From Pseudonocardia sp. DSM 110487 (GTDB lineage Bacteria > Actinomycetota > Actinomycetes > Mycobacteriales > Pseudonocardiaceae): a DNA stretch of 64,000 bases. The first letter of the stretch is position 1. Every line of letters begins with the position of its first letter. The notes under the pieces were generated by a model. The model ran no database searches. It was given only the letters and a program-made list of their open reading frames with translations, and had not been told where the DNA came from. Of the stretch, positions 26,186 through 34,982 are shown piece after piece. The stretch spans positions 8,184,001 to 8,248,000 of the forward strand of contig NZ_CP080521.1 of NCBI RefSeq assembly GCF_019468565.1, read 5' to 3'. The translations under genes were made by a program, and so were the position numbers.

Positions 26186-27484
26186 ATGTGGTCGATGCCC
26201 GGATCCCGAACGGCACGACGGAGCGCCGTCGCCATCAGCGCGGTAGCGGCTTTGGCCCTCGCGGGCTGCGGCGGCGATGCCGGCTCCGGCGGCGGTGACC
26301 GCACGCTGACCGTCTGGATCATGGAGGGCACCAACCCGGACGCCCAGCCGTTCTTCTCCGAGCTCTCCACGGCGTTCCAGCAGCGCACCGGCGCCACCCT
26401 GGACGTCCAGTTCGTGCAATGGGCGGGCGCACACGACAAGTTCGTCACCGCCATCGCCGGCGGCACCACGCCGGACGTCGCCGAGGTCGGCACCACGTGG
26501 GTCGCCGAGTTCGCCGACGCGGGCGCGCTGGCCGACCTCGCGCCCCGCGTGCGGGACGCGGGTCTCGCCGACGGCCTTGTGGACGGCCTGGTGGAGGCGG
26601 GAACGCTCGGCGACGCGCTCTACGGCATGCCCTGGTACGCGGGCGTGCGCTCGGTCATCTACCGCACCGACGTGTTCGCCGAGCTCGGCCTGGCGCCGCC
26701 CACCACATGGGACGAGCTCGTCGCCGTCGGGCAGCGCATCAAGGAAGCCCGGCCGGAGATGGTCCCGCTGCCGATCGCGGGCGACGACGAGTTCGTCGTG
26801 TACCCGTTCCTCTGGGGCGCGGGCGGCCAGGTCGCCACGCAGAACGGCGGTACCTGGGTCAGTGGGGTCGACTCGCCCCAGGCCCGTCAGGGCGTCCAGT
26901 TCTACGCCGACCTCGCGCTGAAGCACGGGTTCTCCACGCCCGCGGCCGCGAACTGGCGGGGCACCGACGTGTCCGACTCCTTCGCAAAGGGCCAGTCCGC
27001 GATGATCTTCTCCGGCAACTGGGTGCCGAAGGCGATCGTCGAGGACGCGCCCGACCTGCAGGGCAAGATCGGCGCGTTCCCGATCCCGGGCCCGACCGGC
27101 GGGCTCGCGCCGTCGGTGCTCGGCGGCTCACTGCTGTCGGTCTTCGAGACCAGCGACGACCAGGACCTGGCATGGCAGCTGGTCGAGATGATGGGCACCG
27201 GTGAGTTCGCCGCTAAGTGGGCACGGGAATCCGGCTACTTCCCCGGCACCACGGCGCTGCTCGACGAGGCCGTCCGGTCGCCGGATCCCCTGGTCGCGCC
27301 GTTCGCAAGGCAGATGGCCGAGTCCGGCCGCAGCGTGCCGGTCACCCCGACGTTCGGCCAGATCCAGGGCAAGAAGACGATCGCGGCCATGATGCGCTCC
27401 ATCCTCACCGGCGAGGCCACCGTGGAGCAGGCAACCACCGCTGCGGCCGCCGAGATGAACCAGATCTTCGCCAGCGGCGCATGA
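26186..27484 (+). CDS. ABC transporter sugar-binding lipoprotein
   Basis: A 432-residue lipoprotein: signal peptide with lipobox LALAGC, then a mature extracellular solute-binding protein family 1 domain (TLTVWIMEGTNPDAQPFFSE, VQFVQWAGAHDKFVTAIAGG, PDVAEVGTTWVAEFADAGAL, YGMPWYAGVRSVIYRTDVFAELGL). The pattern is close to DasA/NgcE-like chitobiose or N-acetylglucosamine binders, but other oligosaccharides are possible. The ATG at 26186 follows GGAGGGG. Its stop overlaps the first permease start (ATGA). Confidence 0.88.
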   Translation: MWSMPGSRTARRSAVAISAVAALALAGCGGDAGSGGGDRTLTVWIMEGTNPDAQPFFSELSTAFQQRTGATLDVQFVQWAGAHDKFVTAIAGGTTPDVAEVGTTWVAEFADAGALADLAPRVRDAGLADGLVDGLVEAGTLGDALYGMPWYAGVRSVIYRTDVFAELGLAPPTTWDELVAVGQRIKEARPEMVPLPIAGDDEFVVYPFLWGAGGQVATQNGGTWVSGVDSPQARQGVQFYADLALKHGFSTPAAANWRGTDVSDSFAKGQSAMIFSGNWVPKAIVEDAPDLQGKIGAFPIPGPTGGLAPSVLGGSLLSVFETSDDQDLAWQLVEMMGTGEFAAKWARESGYFPGTTALLDEAVRSPDPLVAPFARQMAESGRSVPVTPTFGQIQGKKTIAAMMRSILTGEATVEQATTAAAAEMNQIFASGA

Positions 27485-28437
27485 CCCTCGCCGAGCGCAC
27501 CCCCCTCGCGACCGAGCCGCCACCTCCTGCCCGTCGGAGCAGGCGGGGCGGCGCGGGCGCTCGGCCGTGGCTGCTGCTCGCACCAGCGCTACTGGTGATG
27601 GGTGGGCTGCTGCTCTACCCGCTGCTGCGGGTGCTGGTGCTCTCGCTGCAGGACTTCGGGCTGCGCGAGCTCGTGTCGGGCCGCACCCACTGGGTCGGGT
27701 TCGACAACTACGCGGAGCTGCTCGGCAACACCGACCTGTGGGAAACGGTGCTGCCCAACACGGTGGTGTTCGCCGTGGTGGCGGTGGCGTTCACCGTGGT
27801 GTTCGGCACGCTGGTTGCGCTGCTGCTGGCCCGGCTCACGCCCGTCGTCCGTGGGCTCGTCACCACCGCGATCATGGTGGCGTGGGCGATGCCGGCCGTC
27901 ACCGGCACGTACGTCTGGGTCTTCGTGTTCACGCCGGGCGACGGCATCGCGGTGCAGGCGCTCGACGCGCTCGGCCTCGTCGACGCCGCCACCGCCAACC
28001 CGTTCTCCGGGCGCATGTCGTTCTACGCCGTGGCCGCCCTCAACGTGGTGCACCACGGCTTCCCGTTCGTCGCGCTCACCGTGCTCGCCGGCCTGCTGAC
28101 GATCCCACGGGAGCTCACGGAGGCGGCGATCATGGACGGCGCGGGCGCGTGGCGCCGGTTCTGGTCGCTGACGTTCCCGATGCTGCGGCCGGTGTTCGCG
28201 GTGGTCACCGTGCTGTCGACGATCTGGGACTTCAAGGTCTTCACCCAGATCTACCTGATGCCCGGCGGCGACGGCGTCAACCGGAACGTGCTCACGCTCG
28301 GCACGTGGTCGTACGTCGAGTCGTTCGCCCAGAACCGCTACGGCCTCGGCGCCGCGATCGCGGTGCTGCTCACCGCGCTGCTGCTGGTGATCACGGTTGC
28401 CTACCTGCGGCTGCTGTTCCGGGAGCGGGAGCTGTGA
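27481..28437 (+). CDS. ABC sugar permease, MalF/UgpA type
   Basis: A 318-residue inner-membrane protein with six membrane segments (first at PWLLLAPALLVMGGLLLYPLL). The EAA loop ELTEAAIMDGAGAWRRFWSLTFPML contacts the ATPase. Its ATG overlaps the binding-protein stop by 4 bp. It pairs with the next gene to form the channel. No ATPase gene is in the operon, as in streptomycete sugar importers energised by a shared MsiK-type ATPase. Confidence 0.92.
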   Translation: MTLAERTPLATEPPPPARRSRRGGAGARPWLLLAPALLVMGGLLLYPLLRVLVLSLQDFGLRELVSGRTHWVGFDNYAELLGNTDLWETVLPNTVVFAVVAVAFTVVFGTLVALLLARLTPVVRGLVTTAIMVAWAMPAVTGTYVWVFVFTPGDGIAVQALDALGLVDAATANPFSGRMSFYAVAALNVVHHGFPFVALTVLAGLLTIPRELTEAAIMDGAGAWRRFWSLTFPMLRPVFAVVTVLSTIWDFKVFTQIYLMPGGDGVNRNVLTLGTWSYVESFAQNRYGLGAAIAVLLTALLLVITVAYLRLLFREREL

Positions 28438-28447
28438 GGGCCGTGCT

Positions 28448-29257
28448 GTGAAGACTGTGGCGAAGGGGCTCGGCGTCACGGGGGTGCTCGTCTTCACGCT
28501 GTTCCCCGTCTACCTCATGATCGTCACGGCCCTGAACGGCGAGGCCGACGTCGGATCGCGCACGCTGTGGCCCGACGAGTGGACCGTGCGGAACTTCGCC
28601 TACGTCATCGGCGAGGGCGGCTTCGGCCGGTACCTGGCGAACTCGCTCGCCGTCGCGCTCGCCACCGTGCTGGCAGGCGGCCTGCTCGCGCTACTGGCCG
28701 CGGTGGCCGTGGCCCGGTTCCGTTTCCGGTTCAGGACGTCCGTGCTGGTGATGGTGCTGATCATCCAGATGGTGCCGGTGGAGGCGCTGGTCATCCCGCT
28801 CTTCATCCAGGCGCGCACCATGGCGATGCTCGACACGCTGGTCGGGCTCGTCGTCGTGTACCTGGCGTTCTCGCTGCCGTTCGCCATCTGGACGCTGCGC
28901 GGGTTCGTCGCTGCCGTACCCGTCGAGCTCGAGGAGGCCGCCTACCTCGACGGCGCATCGTGGGGCCGGATGTTCCGGTCGGTGCTGCTGCCGCTGGTGG
29001 CGCCGGGGCTCGTGGCCACGAGCGTGTTCTCGTTCATCGTGGCCTGGAACGAGTTCATCTTCGCGCTCACGTTCATGGCCGACGACCAGAACTACACGGT
29101 GGCCGTCGGCCTGCGCCGCTTCTTCGGGCAGCACGCCACCGACTGGGGCGCGGTGATGGCCGCCTCCACGCTGATCACGATCCCGGTGATGGTGTTCTTC
29201 GTGATCGCGCAGAAGCGGCTCACCGACGGCCTCGTCGCGGGGGCGGTCAAGGGCTGA
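28448..29257 (+). CDS. ABC sugar permease, MalG/UgpE type
   Basis: A 269-residue permease with six TM segments. The EAA motif is VPVELEEAAYLDGASWGRMFRSVLLPLVAPGL, and the family signature stretch VFSFIVAWNEFIFALTFM follows. The GTG at 28448 is 10 bp after the first permease. It ends 6 bp from the convergent nuoN stop, with no terminator visible between, so read-through from either side is possible. Confidence 0.92.
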   Translation: MKTVAKGLGVTGVLVFTLFPVYLMIVTALNGEADVGSRTLWPDEWTVRNFAYVIGEGGFGRYLANSLAVALATVLAGGLLALLAAVAVARFRFRFRTSVLVMVLIIQMVPVEALVIPLFIQARTMAMLDTLVGLVVVYLAFSLPFAIWTLRGFVAAVPVELEEAAYLDGASWGRMFRSVLLPLVAPGLVATSVFSFIVAWNEFIFALTFMADDQNYTVAVGLRRFFGQHATDWGAVMAASTLITIPVMVFFVIAQKRLTDGLVAGAVKG

Positions 29258-29263
29258 CTCCCC

Positions 29264-30700
29264 TCACATCGGGATGGGCGGCGTCACCAGCAACGGCAGG
29301 ACGAGCCCGCCCAACACCCCGAGCACCACCGCGACGGCCGCGCACGTGTAGGCGGCGACGGCCGACCAGGTGCCGGCCGGTTGCAGTGCGACCGGATCGA
29401 AGTCGGCCCCGCGGAACGTGGGCGCGATCCAGCGCAGGTAGTAGAAGACGCTCGCGACCGTGTTGACGATCGCGAGGATTGCGAGCCACGCGAACCCACC
29501 GTCGACGGCGGCGGTGAACACGACGAGCTTCCCGACGAACACCGCGGTGGGCGGGGTCCCGATCAACCCGAAGAGGCAGACGGCAAGCGCGACGGCGAGC
29601 GCCGGGTTCCGGCGCGCCATGCCGCGGTAGTCCTCGACGGTGCGCGCGTGCGGGAACTCGGCCACCACGGCGAACGCGCCGAGATTCGTGACGGCGTAGC
29701 CGGCGACGTAGTAGAGCAACGCCGGCTGCGCCAGATCGGCACGGCCCGCGACGGCCACGACGATCAGCAGGTAGCCGACCTGGCTGATCGTCGAATAGGC
29801 GAGCAGCCGCTGCACGGTGGTCTGGAAGAACGCGGCGAGGTTCCCCAGCGTCATCGAGACGGCGGCCAGTACGGCGACGAGCAACGGCCAGTCGAGGGCA
29901 TCCGCCGGGACCGCGACCACCAGCAGCCGGTACATCGCTACGAGGCCACCGATCTTGGGGATCGTGGTGACGATCGCGGCCACGGCGGGCGGGGTGCCGT
30001 CGGTGACGTCCGGGACCCAGAAGTGCCCCGGCACCCCGCCGACCTTGAACAGCAGCCCGGCGAGCACGGCGACGAGGCCCACCCCGGCCGCGGCCACCGG
30101 GGCAGCCGCCAGTCCTTCGCGGAGCGGGCCGTATCCGGTGGTGCGGCCGACGCCGTAGAGGATCGCGACACCGGTGAGCATCGCGACACCGAGGAACGCG
30201 CCGGACAGGTAGTACTTCATCGCGGCCTCGGTGCCGAGCGAGGTCTTGTCCCAGCCCGCGAGGGCGTAGAACGGCACGCTGGCCAGCAGGAACGCCGCGA
30301 GCAGCAGCAGGAGGTCGTTGGCGCCGCCGAGCAGGATCGTCCCCAGCGCGCCGAGCTGCACGAGCACCACGAACTCGGTCTCGCGCCGGTGCCCCGCCGT
30401 CGAGTCGACCGACAGCGCCAGCGCCACCAGCACCGCGACCAGCACGATCGCGCGCGTGGCGTGGGTGGGGATGTCGACGGCGTAGCTGGTGCCGAACACG
30501 AGCTCGTCGGGCCGGGTGGCCGCGACGGCGGTGGCGACGAGCCCGGCGAGGGCGGCGGCCGCGGCGAGCAGCCGCACGAGCCACTGCCGGTCCCGCGGCA
30601 ACCACGCCCCCAACAGGAGCCCGACGACCGCCGCACCGAGCAGGAACAGCTCCGGCAGCAGCGCCGCCGGGTTCTCGTTCATGCCGTTCATCGGAGTCAT
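29264..30700 (-). CDS. nuoN: Complex I membrane subunit N (antiporter-like)
   Basis: A 478-residue polytopic protein, last gene of the operon. The proton-pumping core is visible: LVQLGALGTILLGGANDLLLLLAAFLLASVPFYAL (TM4-5), AAMKYYLSGAF, LLFKVGGVPGHFWVPDVTDGTPP (TM7-8 lysine and broken helix), and LLAYSTISQVGYLLI. In complex I it couples quinone reduction to proton transfer. The start overlaps the nuoM stop by 4 bp. Length is normal for NuoN (480-530). Confidence 0.92.
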   Translation of the reverse strand: MTPMNGMNENPAALLPELFLLGAAVVGLLLGAWLPRDRQWLVRLLAAAAALAGLVATAVAATRPDELVFGTSYAVDIPTHATRAIVLVAVLVALALSVDSTAGHRRETEFVVLVQLGALGTILLGGANDLLLLLAAFLLASVPFYALAGWDKTSLGTEAAMKYYLSGAFLGVAMLTGVAILYGVGRTTGYGPLREGLAAAPVAAAGVGLVAVLAGLLFKVGGVPGHFWVPDVTDGTPPAVAAIVTTIPKIGGLVAMYRLLVVAVPADALDWPLLVAVLAAVSMTLGNLAAFFQTTVQRLLAYSTISQVGYLLIVVAVAGRADLAQPALLYYVAGYAVTNLGAFAVVAEFPHARTVEDYRGMARRNPALAVALAVCLFGLIGTPPTAVFVGKLVVFTAAVDGGFAWLAILAIVNTVASVFYYLRWIAPTFRGADFDPVALQPAGTWSAVAAYTCAAVAVVLGVLGGLVLPLLVTPPIPM

Positions 30701-32199
30701 CGGGCGACGAGCTCCACGAGCGCCCGCGACGCCGGCTCGATCACGTCGAGCAGGAACCGGGGCAGGATCCCGATCACCGTGGCCAGCGCCAGCAGCCCGA
30801 CGATTGCGGCGGTCTCGCTGGGGTGCAGGTCGGCGAACGGTCGCGGCGTCCCAGGTGCGTCCGGCAGTCGTTCCGGCCCGAGGAACACCCGCTGCAGGGC
30901 GCGGAGGAACAGCGCGGCGGTGACGAGAATCCCGGCGACCGCGAGTGCGGTGGCGACCGGCGCGGACGCCAGCGCGCCGGTGAAGATCTGGAACTCGGCG
31001 ATGAACCCGGCGAACCCGGGCAGGCCGAGCGATGCGAACGCGGCCACGGCGAACACGCCCGCGAACAGCGGCGTCCGGGCCGCGAGGCCCGAGTACGCGG
31101 CCATGTCATAGGTGCGGCCCCGGTCGTAGAGCACGCCGGTGAGCAGGAACAGCGCCCCGGTGATCAGGCCGTGGGCGACCATCTGGGTCACCGCGCCGGT
31201 CGTGGCCAGCTGCCGGGCCTGTTCGTCGGAACCGGCGAGGATTCCGGCCGCGCCGACGCCGAGGATCACGTAGCCCATGTGGTTCACCGACGTGTAGGCG
31301 ATCATCCGCTTGACGTCGGTCTGGGCCAGCGCAACCAGCGCGCCGTACAGCACCGACACCACGCCGACGACCACCGCGACCACCGCGTACTGGCGCCACG
31401 CGTCGGGCAGGATCGGCATCGCGATCCGCACGAACCCGTACGTGCCCATCTTCAGCAGGATCGCGGCGAGGATCGCCGAGCCGGTGGCAGGCGCCTCCGT
31501 GTGCGCGGGCGGGAGCCAGGTGTGGAACGGCACCGTCGGCGTCTTCACCGCGAGCCCGACCCCGATCGCGAGCAGCGCCAACGCGGCCGCGGGTCCGCCG
31601 CCGGCGAGCGGATCCGCCGCGATGAGCTCGACGATGTCGAACGTGTGCGGCTCCGCCGCGAGGTACAGCACGATGAACCCGAGCAGCAGGGCCAGCGACC
31701 CGAGGAAGGTGTAGAGGAAGAACTTCAGTGCCGCCGCGCGGGCCCGCTCGCCGTGCCCCCACCCGGCGATCAGGAAGTACATGAACACGATCGACAGGTC
31801 GAAGAACAGGAAGAACAGGATCAGGTCGAGCGCGACGAAGAGCCCGAGCGACACCGCCTGCAGCGCGAGGAACAGCGCGACGTAGCTCTTCACCCTGCGG
31901 GTCTCCCGCAGCGCGAACACCGAGCACGCCAGGAAGAGCACAGCCGTGAGCGCGACGAGCGGGAGCGAGATCCCGTCGACGCCGACGTGGTAGGAGATGC
32001 CGACGCTCGGCATCCACGCCACCCGCTCCTCGAACCGGAACCCGCTGCCGGGCGCGAGCCACACCGCCACGACCAGCGCCAGGTCCACGGCACTGACCGC
32101 CACCCACGCGCCCGTGAAGACCCGCCGCGGCGCGGTGGCCGGCACCAGCAGCAGCGCCGCTGCCACCACCGCGGGCAGGAACACGATCACCGACAGCAC
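30697..32199 (-). CDS. nuoM: Complex I membrane subunit M (antiporter-like)
   Basis: 500 residues. The GTG start at 32199 gives the typical beginning MLSVIVFLPAVVAAALLLVP. Key features: FFDLSIVFMYFLIAGWGHGE in TM5, where the usual pumping Glu is replaced by Asp; AVKTPTVPFHTWLPPAHTEAP with the TM7 Lys; LAQTDVKRMIAYTSVNHMGYVILG; and GLPGFAGFIAEFQIF. Its ribosome site GGTGGGGGG lies inside the distal arm of a 166-nt hairpin between nuoL and nuoM, so translation may depend on melting that structure. Longer in-frame starts would run through the hairpin and look non-native. Confidence 0.92.
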   Translation of the reverse strand: MLSVIVFLPAVVAAALLLVPATAPRRVFTGAWVAVSAVDLALVVAVWLAPGSGFRFEERVAWMPSVGISYHVGVDGISLPLVALTAVLFLACSVFALRETRRVKSYVALFLALQAVSLGLFVALDLILFFLFFDLSIVFMYFLIAGWGHGERARAAALKFFLYTFLGSLALLLGFIVLYLAAEPHTFDIVELIAADPLAGGGPAAALALLAIGVGLAVKTPTVPFHTWLPPAHTEAPATGSAILAAILLKMGTYGFVRIAMPILPDAWRQYAVVAVVVGVVSVLYGALVALAQTDVKRMIAYTSVNHMGYVILGVGAAGILAGSDEQARQLATTGAVTQMVAHGLITGALFLLTGVLYDRGRTYDMAAYSGLAARTPLFAGVFAVAAFASLGLPGFAGFIAEFQIFTGALASAPVATALAVAGILVTAALFLRALQRVFLGPERLPDAPGTPRPFADLHPSETAAIVGLLALATVIGILPRFLLDVIEPASRALVELVAR

Positions 32200-32365
32200 T
32201 AGTGCCCCCCACCGGGAGTCCGTTGCGTATATCGGCGGATCCAGGTTTCCGCTGGGTGTGCCGGCGGGCCGGCCTCGTATTGGACATACTCGGCCGGTTC
32301 GCCGGTGCAGCCAGCGGAAACCTGGGCCGTCGAGATATGTGGCGGACTCCCGGTGGGGGGCACTA
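32200..32365. repeat. 166-nt hairpin element in the nuoL-nuoM gap
   Basis: The whole gap folds on itself. TAGTGCCCCCCACCGGGAGT at 32200 pairs perfectly over 23 bp with the end of the gap (32343-32365). CCAGGTTTCCGCTGG (32241-32255) pairs perfectly with CCAGCGGAAACCTGG (32311-32325). The parts between pair incompletely, and the loop is about 20 nt. In the operon mRNA it covers the nuoM ribosome binding site. All other junctions in this operon are overlaps or a few bases, so this looks like an inserted palindromic element. Confidence 0.85.
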
Positions 32366-32366
32366 T

Positions 32367-34169
32367 TCACCTCACGACGATCACGACGAGGGCCAGCACC
32401 GCGAGCGCGGCGGCGGCCTGGGCGTAGTACTGGTGGACCTGCCCGGTCTGCGGGCGGCGGGCGAGCCTGCCGAGGGCACGGGCACCGTCCGCGATGGCCC
32501 GCACCGCGCCGTCGACGGCCCCCTCACCCCGCCGATCCAACGCCCGCGCCAGGCCGACGGTCCCCCGCGCGGCCGCCGTCACGCCCCGGTCCAGGACGCG
32601 GTCGTCGAACCGGGCGAGCGCACGAGCGAGGGCGAGAACCGGCCGCACGACCACGACGTGCGCCATCCGCTCCACCCCGAGCCACGACGCGAGCAGCGGC
32701 GGAGCACCGATCCGATCCGCCAGCCGCCACGTGACGGCGGCAGCCGCGATCGCGAGCACCCCCGATAGCGCCAGCTCCCAGAGAGCGGGTGCGGAGGCGA
32801 GAAGGGGAATCCCGAGCAAGGCGGCGAGCAGAGCGAGCACGCCGAGCGGCACCGCACCGTTCCGACGAACGGCGCGTTCGTCGGTACCTATCCGACGAAC
32901 GCGCCGTTCGTCGGAAGGGGATGGGGCTTCCGGCCGCCAGACCCACCACACCGCCTTCGCGCTGTAGATCGCTGAGACCACCGCTGCCGCGAGACCCACG
33001 GCGTAGAGGGCGGCGCTCTGCTCGAGGGCCGCGGCCAGCACCATGTCCTTCGTGACCCACAGGGAGAGCGGGGGGAGGCCGGCGAGGGAGGCGGCCCCGA
33101 GCGTGAACGTGACCCCGACCATGGGATAGCGGCGGGCCGCGCCACGCAGCTCGCCGAGCTGCTTCGTGCCGAGCAGGACGAGCCACGCGCCCGCGGCGAG
33201 GAAGAGCAGGCTCTTCGTCGCGGCGTGCGTCACCAGCTGCAGCGCGCCGCCGGTGACGCCGCCTGCGCCCGCGGCGAGCACCATGAACCCGATCTGCGCG
33301 CACGTCGAGGCCGCGAGCAGCTGCTTGAGGTCGGTCTGCGCCACCGCGACCAGCCCCAGCAGCAGGGCCGTCGCCGCGCCGACCCACGCCACGACCGGGG
33401 CGGCCCAGCCCGTGGCCGCGAGCAGCGGGTCCAGCCGCAGCAGCAGGTACGCCCCCGCCGCGACCATCGTGGCCGAGTGCAGGAGCGCCGACACCGGGCT
33501 CGGGCCGCGCATCGCCTGCGACAGCCAGAAGGACAGCGGCAGCTGCGCCGACTTCCCCAGCGCCGCGACGACCAGCCCGGCGGCCACGACGTGCAGCCAC
33601 GGCCCGTTCGCGGTGGGCAGCTCGGCCAGCGCGAGCGACCCGACGCCGCCTGCGAGCGCGGCCCCCGCGGCGACGTAGAGGCCGACGTCGGCGAGCCGGG
33701 TGGTGAGGAAGGCCGTGTGCCCGGCCTCCACAGACTCCGGATCCCGCCAGTGGTACGCGATGAGCGCCCAGCTCATGGCGCCCATGACCTCCCATGCCAT
33801 GAGCAGGACGGCAAGCGTGGTCGCGGTGACCGTCACCAGCATCGCCCCGGCGAAGAGCAGCATGAACCCGACGAACCGCGCCGTCCGCAGCTCCGCCTCA
33901 CCCGCGGCGTAGGCGAGCACGGCGAGCGTCGCGCCTGCGACGGTGACGACCATCAGCGCGGAGAGCCCGTCGACGGCCAGCCCGGCGCGGATCCCGGCGA
34001 CGAGCGGCGCATCGACGGCGGGGCGGCCGATGGCCGCGCCGATCGCGAAGGCCAGCGTGACCGCCGCGACGATCGCCCCCGCCACAGGCGCGATCCGATC
34101 GGCGCGCCGACCGGCTACGGCGAGGAGCGCCCCCGTGAACAGGGGCACCGCGACCAGCCACCACAGCAT
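32367..34169 (-). CDS. nuoL: Complex I membrane subunit L (antiporter-like)
   Basis: 600 residues. The core shows LAVLLMAWEVMGAMSWALIAYHW (TM5 Glu), LGKSAQLPLSFWLSQAMRGPSPVSALLHSATMVAAGAYLL (TM7-8 Lys and His), AQTDLKQLLAASTCAQIGFM and HAATKSLLFLAAG. The C-terminal part carries the long lateral helix region and a last TM (AAALAVLALVVIVV). An Arg-rich stretch (SDERRVRRIGTDERAVRRNG) is encoded by a DNA palindrome at 32861-32915 and looks inserted. It is 4 bp after nuoK. Confidence 0.92.
   Translation of the reverse strand: MLWWLVAVPLFTGALLAVAGRRADRIAPVAGAIVAAVTLAFAIGAAIGRPAVDAPLVAGIRAGLAVDGLSALMVVTVAGATLAVLAYAAGEAELRTARFVGFMLLFAGAMLVTVTATTLAVLLMAWEVMGAMSWALIAYHWRDPESVEAGHTAFLTTRLADVGLYVAAGAALAGGVGSLALAELPTANGPWLHVVAAGLVVAALGKSAQLPLSFWLSQAMRGPSPVSALLHSATMVAAGAYLLLRLDPLLAATGWAAPVVAWVGAATALLLGLVAVAQTDLKQLLAASTCAQIGFMVLAAGAGGVTGGALQLVTHAATKSLLFLAAGAWLVLLGTKQLGELRGAARRYPMVGVTFTLGAASLAGLPPLSLWVTKDMVLAAALEQSAALYAVGLAAAVVSAIYSAKAVWWVWRPEAPSPSDERRVRRIGTDERAVRRNGAVPLGVLALLAALLGIPLLASAPALWELALSGVLAIAAAAVTWRLADRIGAPPLLASWLGVERMAHVVVVRPVLALARALARFDDRVLDRGVTAAARGTVGLARALDRRGEGAVDGAVRAIADGARALGRLARRPQTGQVHQYYAQAAAALAVLALVVIVVR
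32861..32915. repeat. Nested palindrome inside the nuoL coding region
   Basis: Two 24-25-bp units, TCCGACGAAC..GTTCGTCGG, stand 6 bp apart (TACCTA). Each unit is itself a hairpin, and the two are reverse complements of each other. They are in frame within nuoL and encode the SDERRVRRIGTDERAVRRNG stretch. This resembles REP/BIME or Rickettsia-type palindromes that settle in genes without breaking the frame. Confidence 0.85.
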
Positions 34170-34173
34170 CGGG

Positions 34174-34479
34174 TCAGCCCTTCAGGTCGGCGGCGTCGTC
34201 GGTCATGTCCACCTGCCGGGCGCGGTAGATGGCCGTGACGACGGCGAACCCGACCGCCATTTCGACCGCCATCACGGTGATGATCACGACGATGAGCACC
34301 TGGCCGTCGGTGCCGGCCGGCGAGACGTAGAACCAGAACGCGGCCGCGGCGACGATGACGCCGTTCAGCATCAGCTCGAGGCCCATCATCAACATCACGA
34401 TCGACTGCTGGGACAGCGCCCCGTAGAGCCCGATCGCGAACAGCCCCGCCGCGAGCAGCAGGAACAGCTGCAGTGTCAT
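34174..34479 (-). CDS. nuoK: Complex I membrane subunit K
   Basis: 101 residues with three TM helices. The conserved glutamates are in MLMMGLELMLNGVIVAAAAF (TM2) and MAVEMAVGFAVVTAIYR (TM3), which carry protons in the E channel. The start overlaps the nuoJ stop (ATGA). The normal partner set J-K-L-M-N is intact here. Confidence 0.95.
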   Translation of the reverse strand: MTLQLFLLLAAGLFAIGLYGALSQQSIVMLMMGLELMLNGVIVAAAAFWFYVSPAGTDGQVLIVVIITVMAVEMAVGFAVVTAIYRARQVDMTDDAADLKG

Positions 34480-34982
34480 CGCTCGTCCCCGTAGCGGCCG
34501 CGGTCGGTCGACAGCACAACGGTGGCGACGATCGTGGCGAACAGGCCGACGCCGAGCGTCATCATCGTGAGCATCTGCCCGCCCATCAGGGCCTCGCCGA
34601 GCGCGAACGTCGGGTCGGGCGGTGGCTCACCTTCCCGGGTGGGCCAGTCGACGAGCAGGATCCCGGCCGCCAGCACGACGAAGGTGCCGATCGCGATCGC
34701 GGCGGATCCGACCTTGTTGTGCACCATCGTCATCGGCATCAACCCTGCCGGGTTCATCATGAACATGATCATGAAGACGGCCATGATCACCATCTCGATG
34801 ACCATCATCAGCGCGGTCACGACGCCGAGGTAGCCCAACCCGAGCAGCAGCACGAGCGCCGCCACCGCGAGGAACGACGCGAGCAGCGCGAACGTCACCT
34901 GCGCCATCGAGTCCAGCCGGAACACCAGGTACCCGAACACCAGCGCGGCGGCCGCCAGCACCCAGAACAGGACCACGTCCAT
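34476..34982 (-). CDS. nuoJ: Complex I membrane subunit J
   Basis: 168 residues with five TM helices. The TM3 motif LGLGYLGVVTALMMVIEMVIMAVFMIMFMMNPAG contains the pi-bulge region and a Glu. Its ATG shares one base with the nuoH stop (TGATG). There is no nuoI gene between H and J, where it sits in complete nuo operons. Confidence 0.92.
   Translation of the reverse strand: MDVVLFWVLAAAALVFGYLVFRLDSMAQVTFALLASFLAVAALVLLLGLGYLGVVTALMMVIEMVIMAVFMIMFMMNPAGLMPMTMVHNKVGSAAIAIGTFVVLAAGILLVDWPTREGEPPPDPTFALGEALMGGQMLTMMTLGVGLFATIVATVVLSTDRGRYGDER

Noticed and set aside
29381..31111. 576-codon plus-strand frame opposite nuoN/nuoM
   Set aside because: Antisense to conserved nuo genes; Arg/Glu/His-rich artefact of codon third-position GC.
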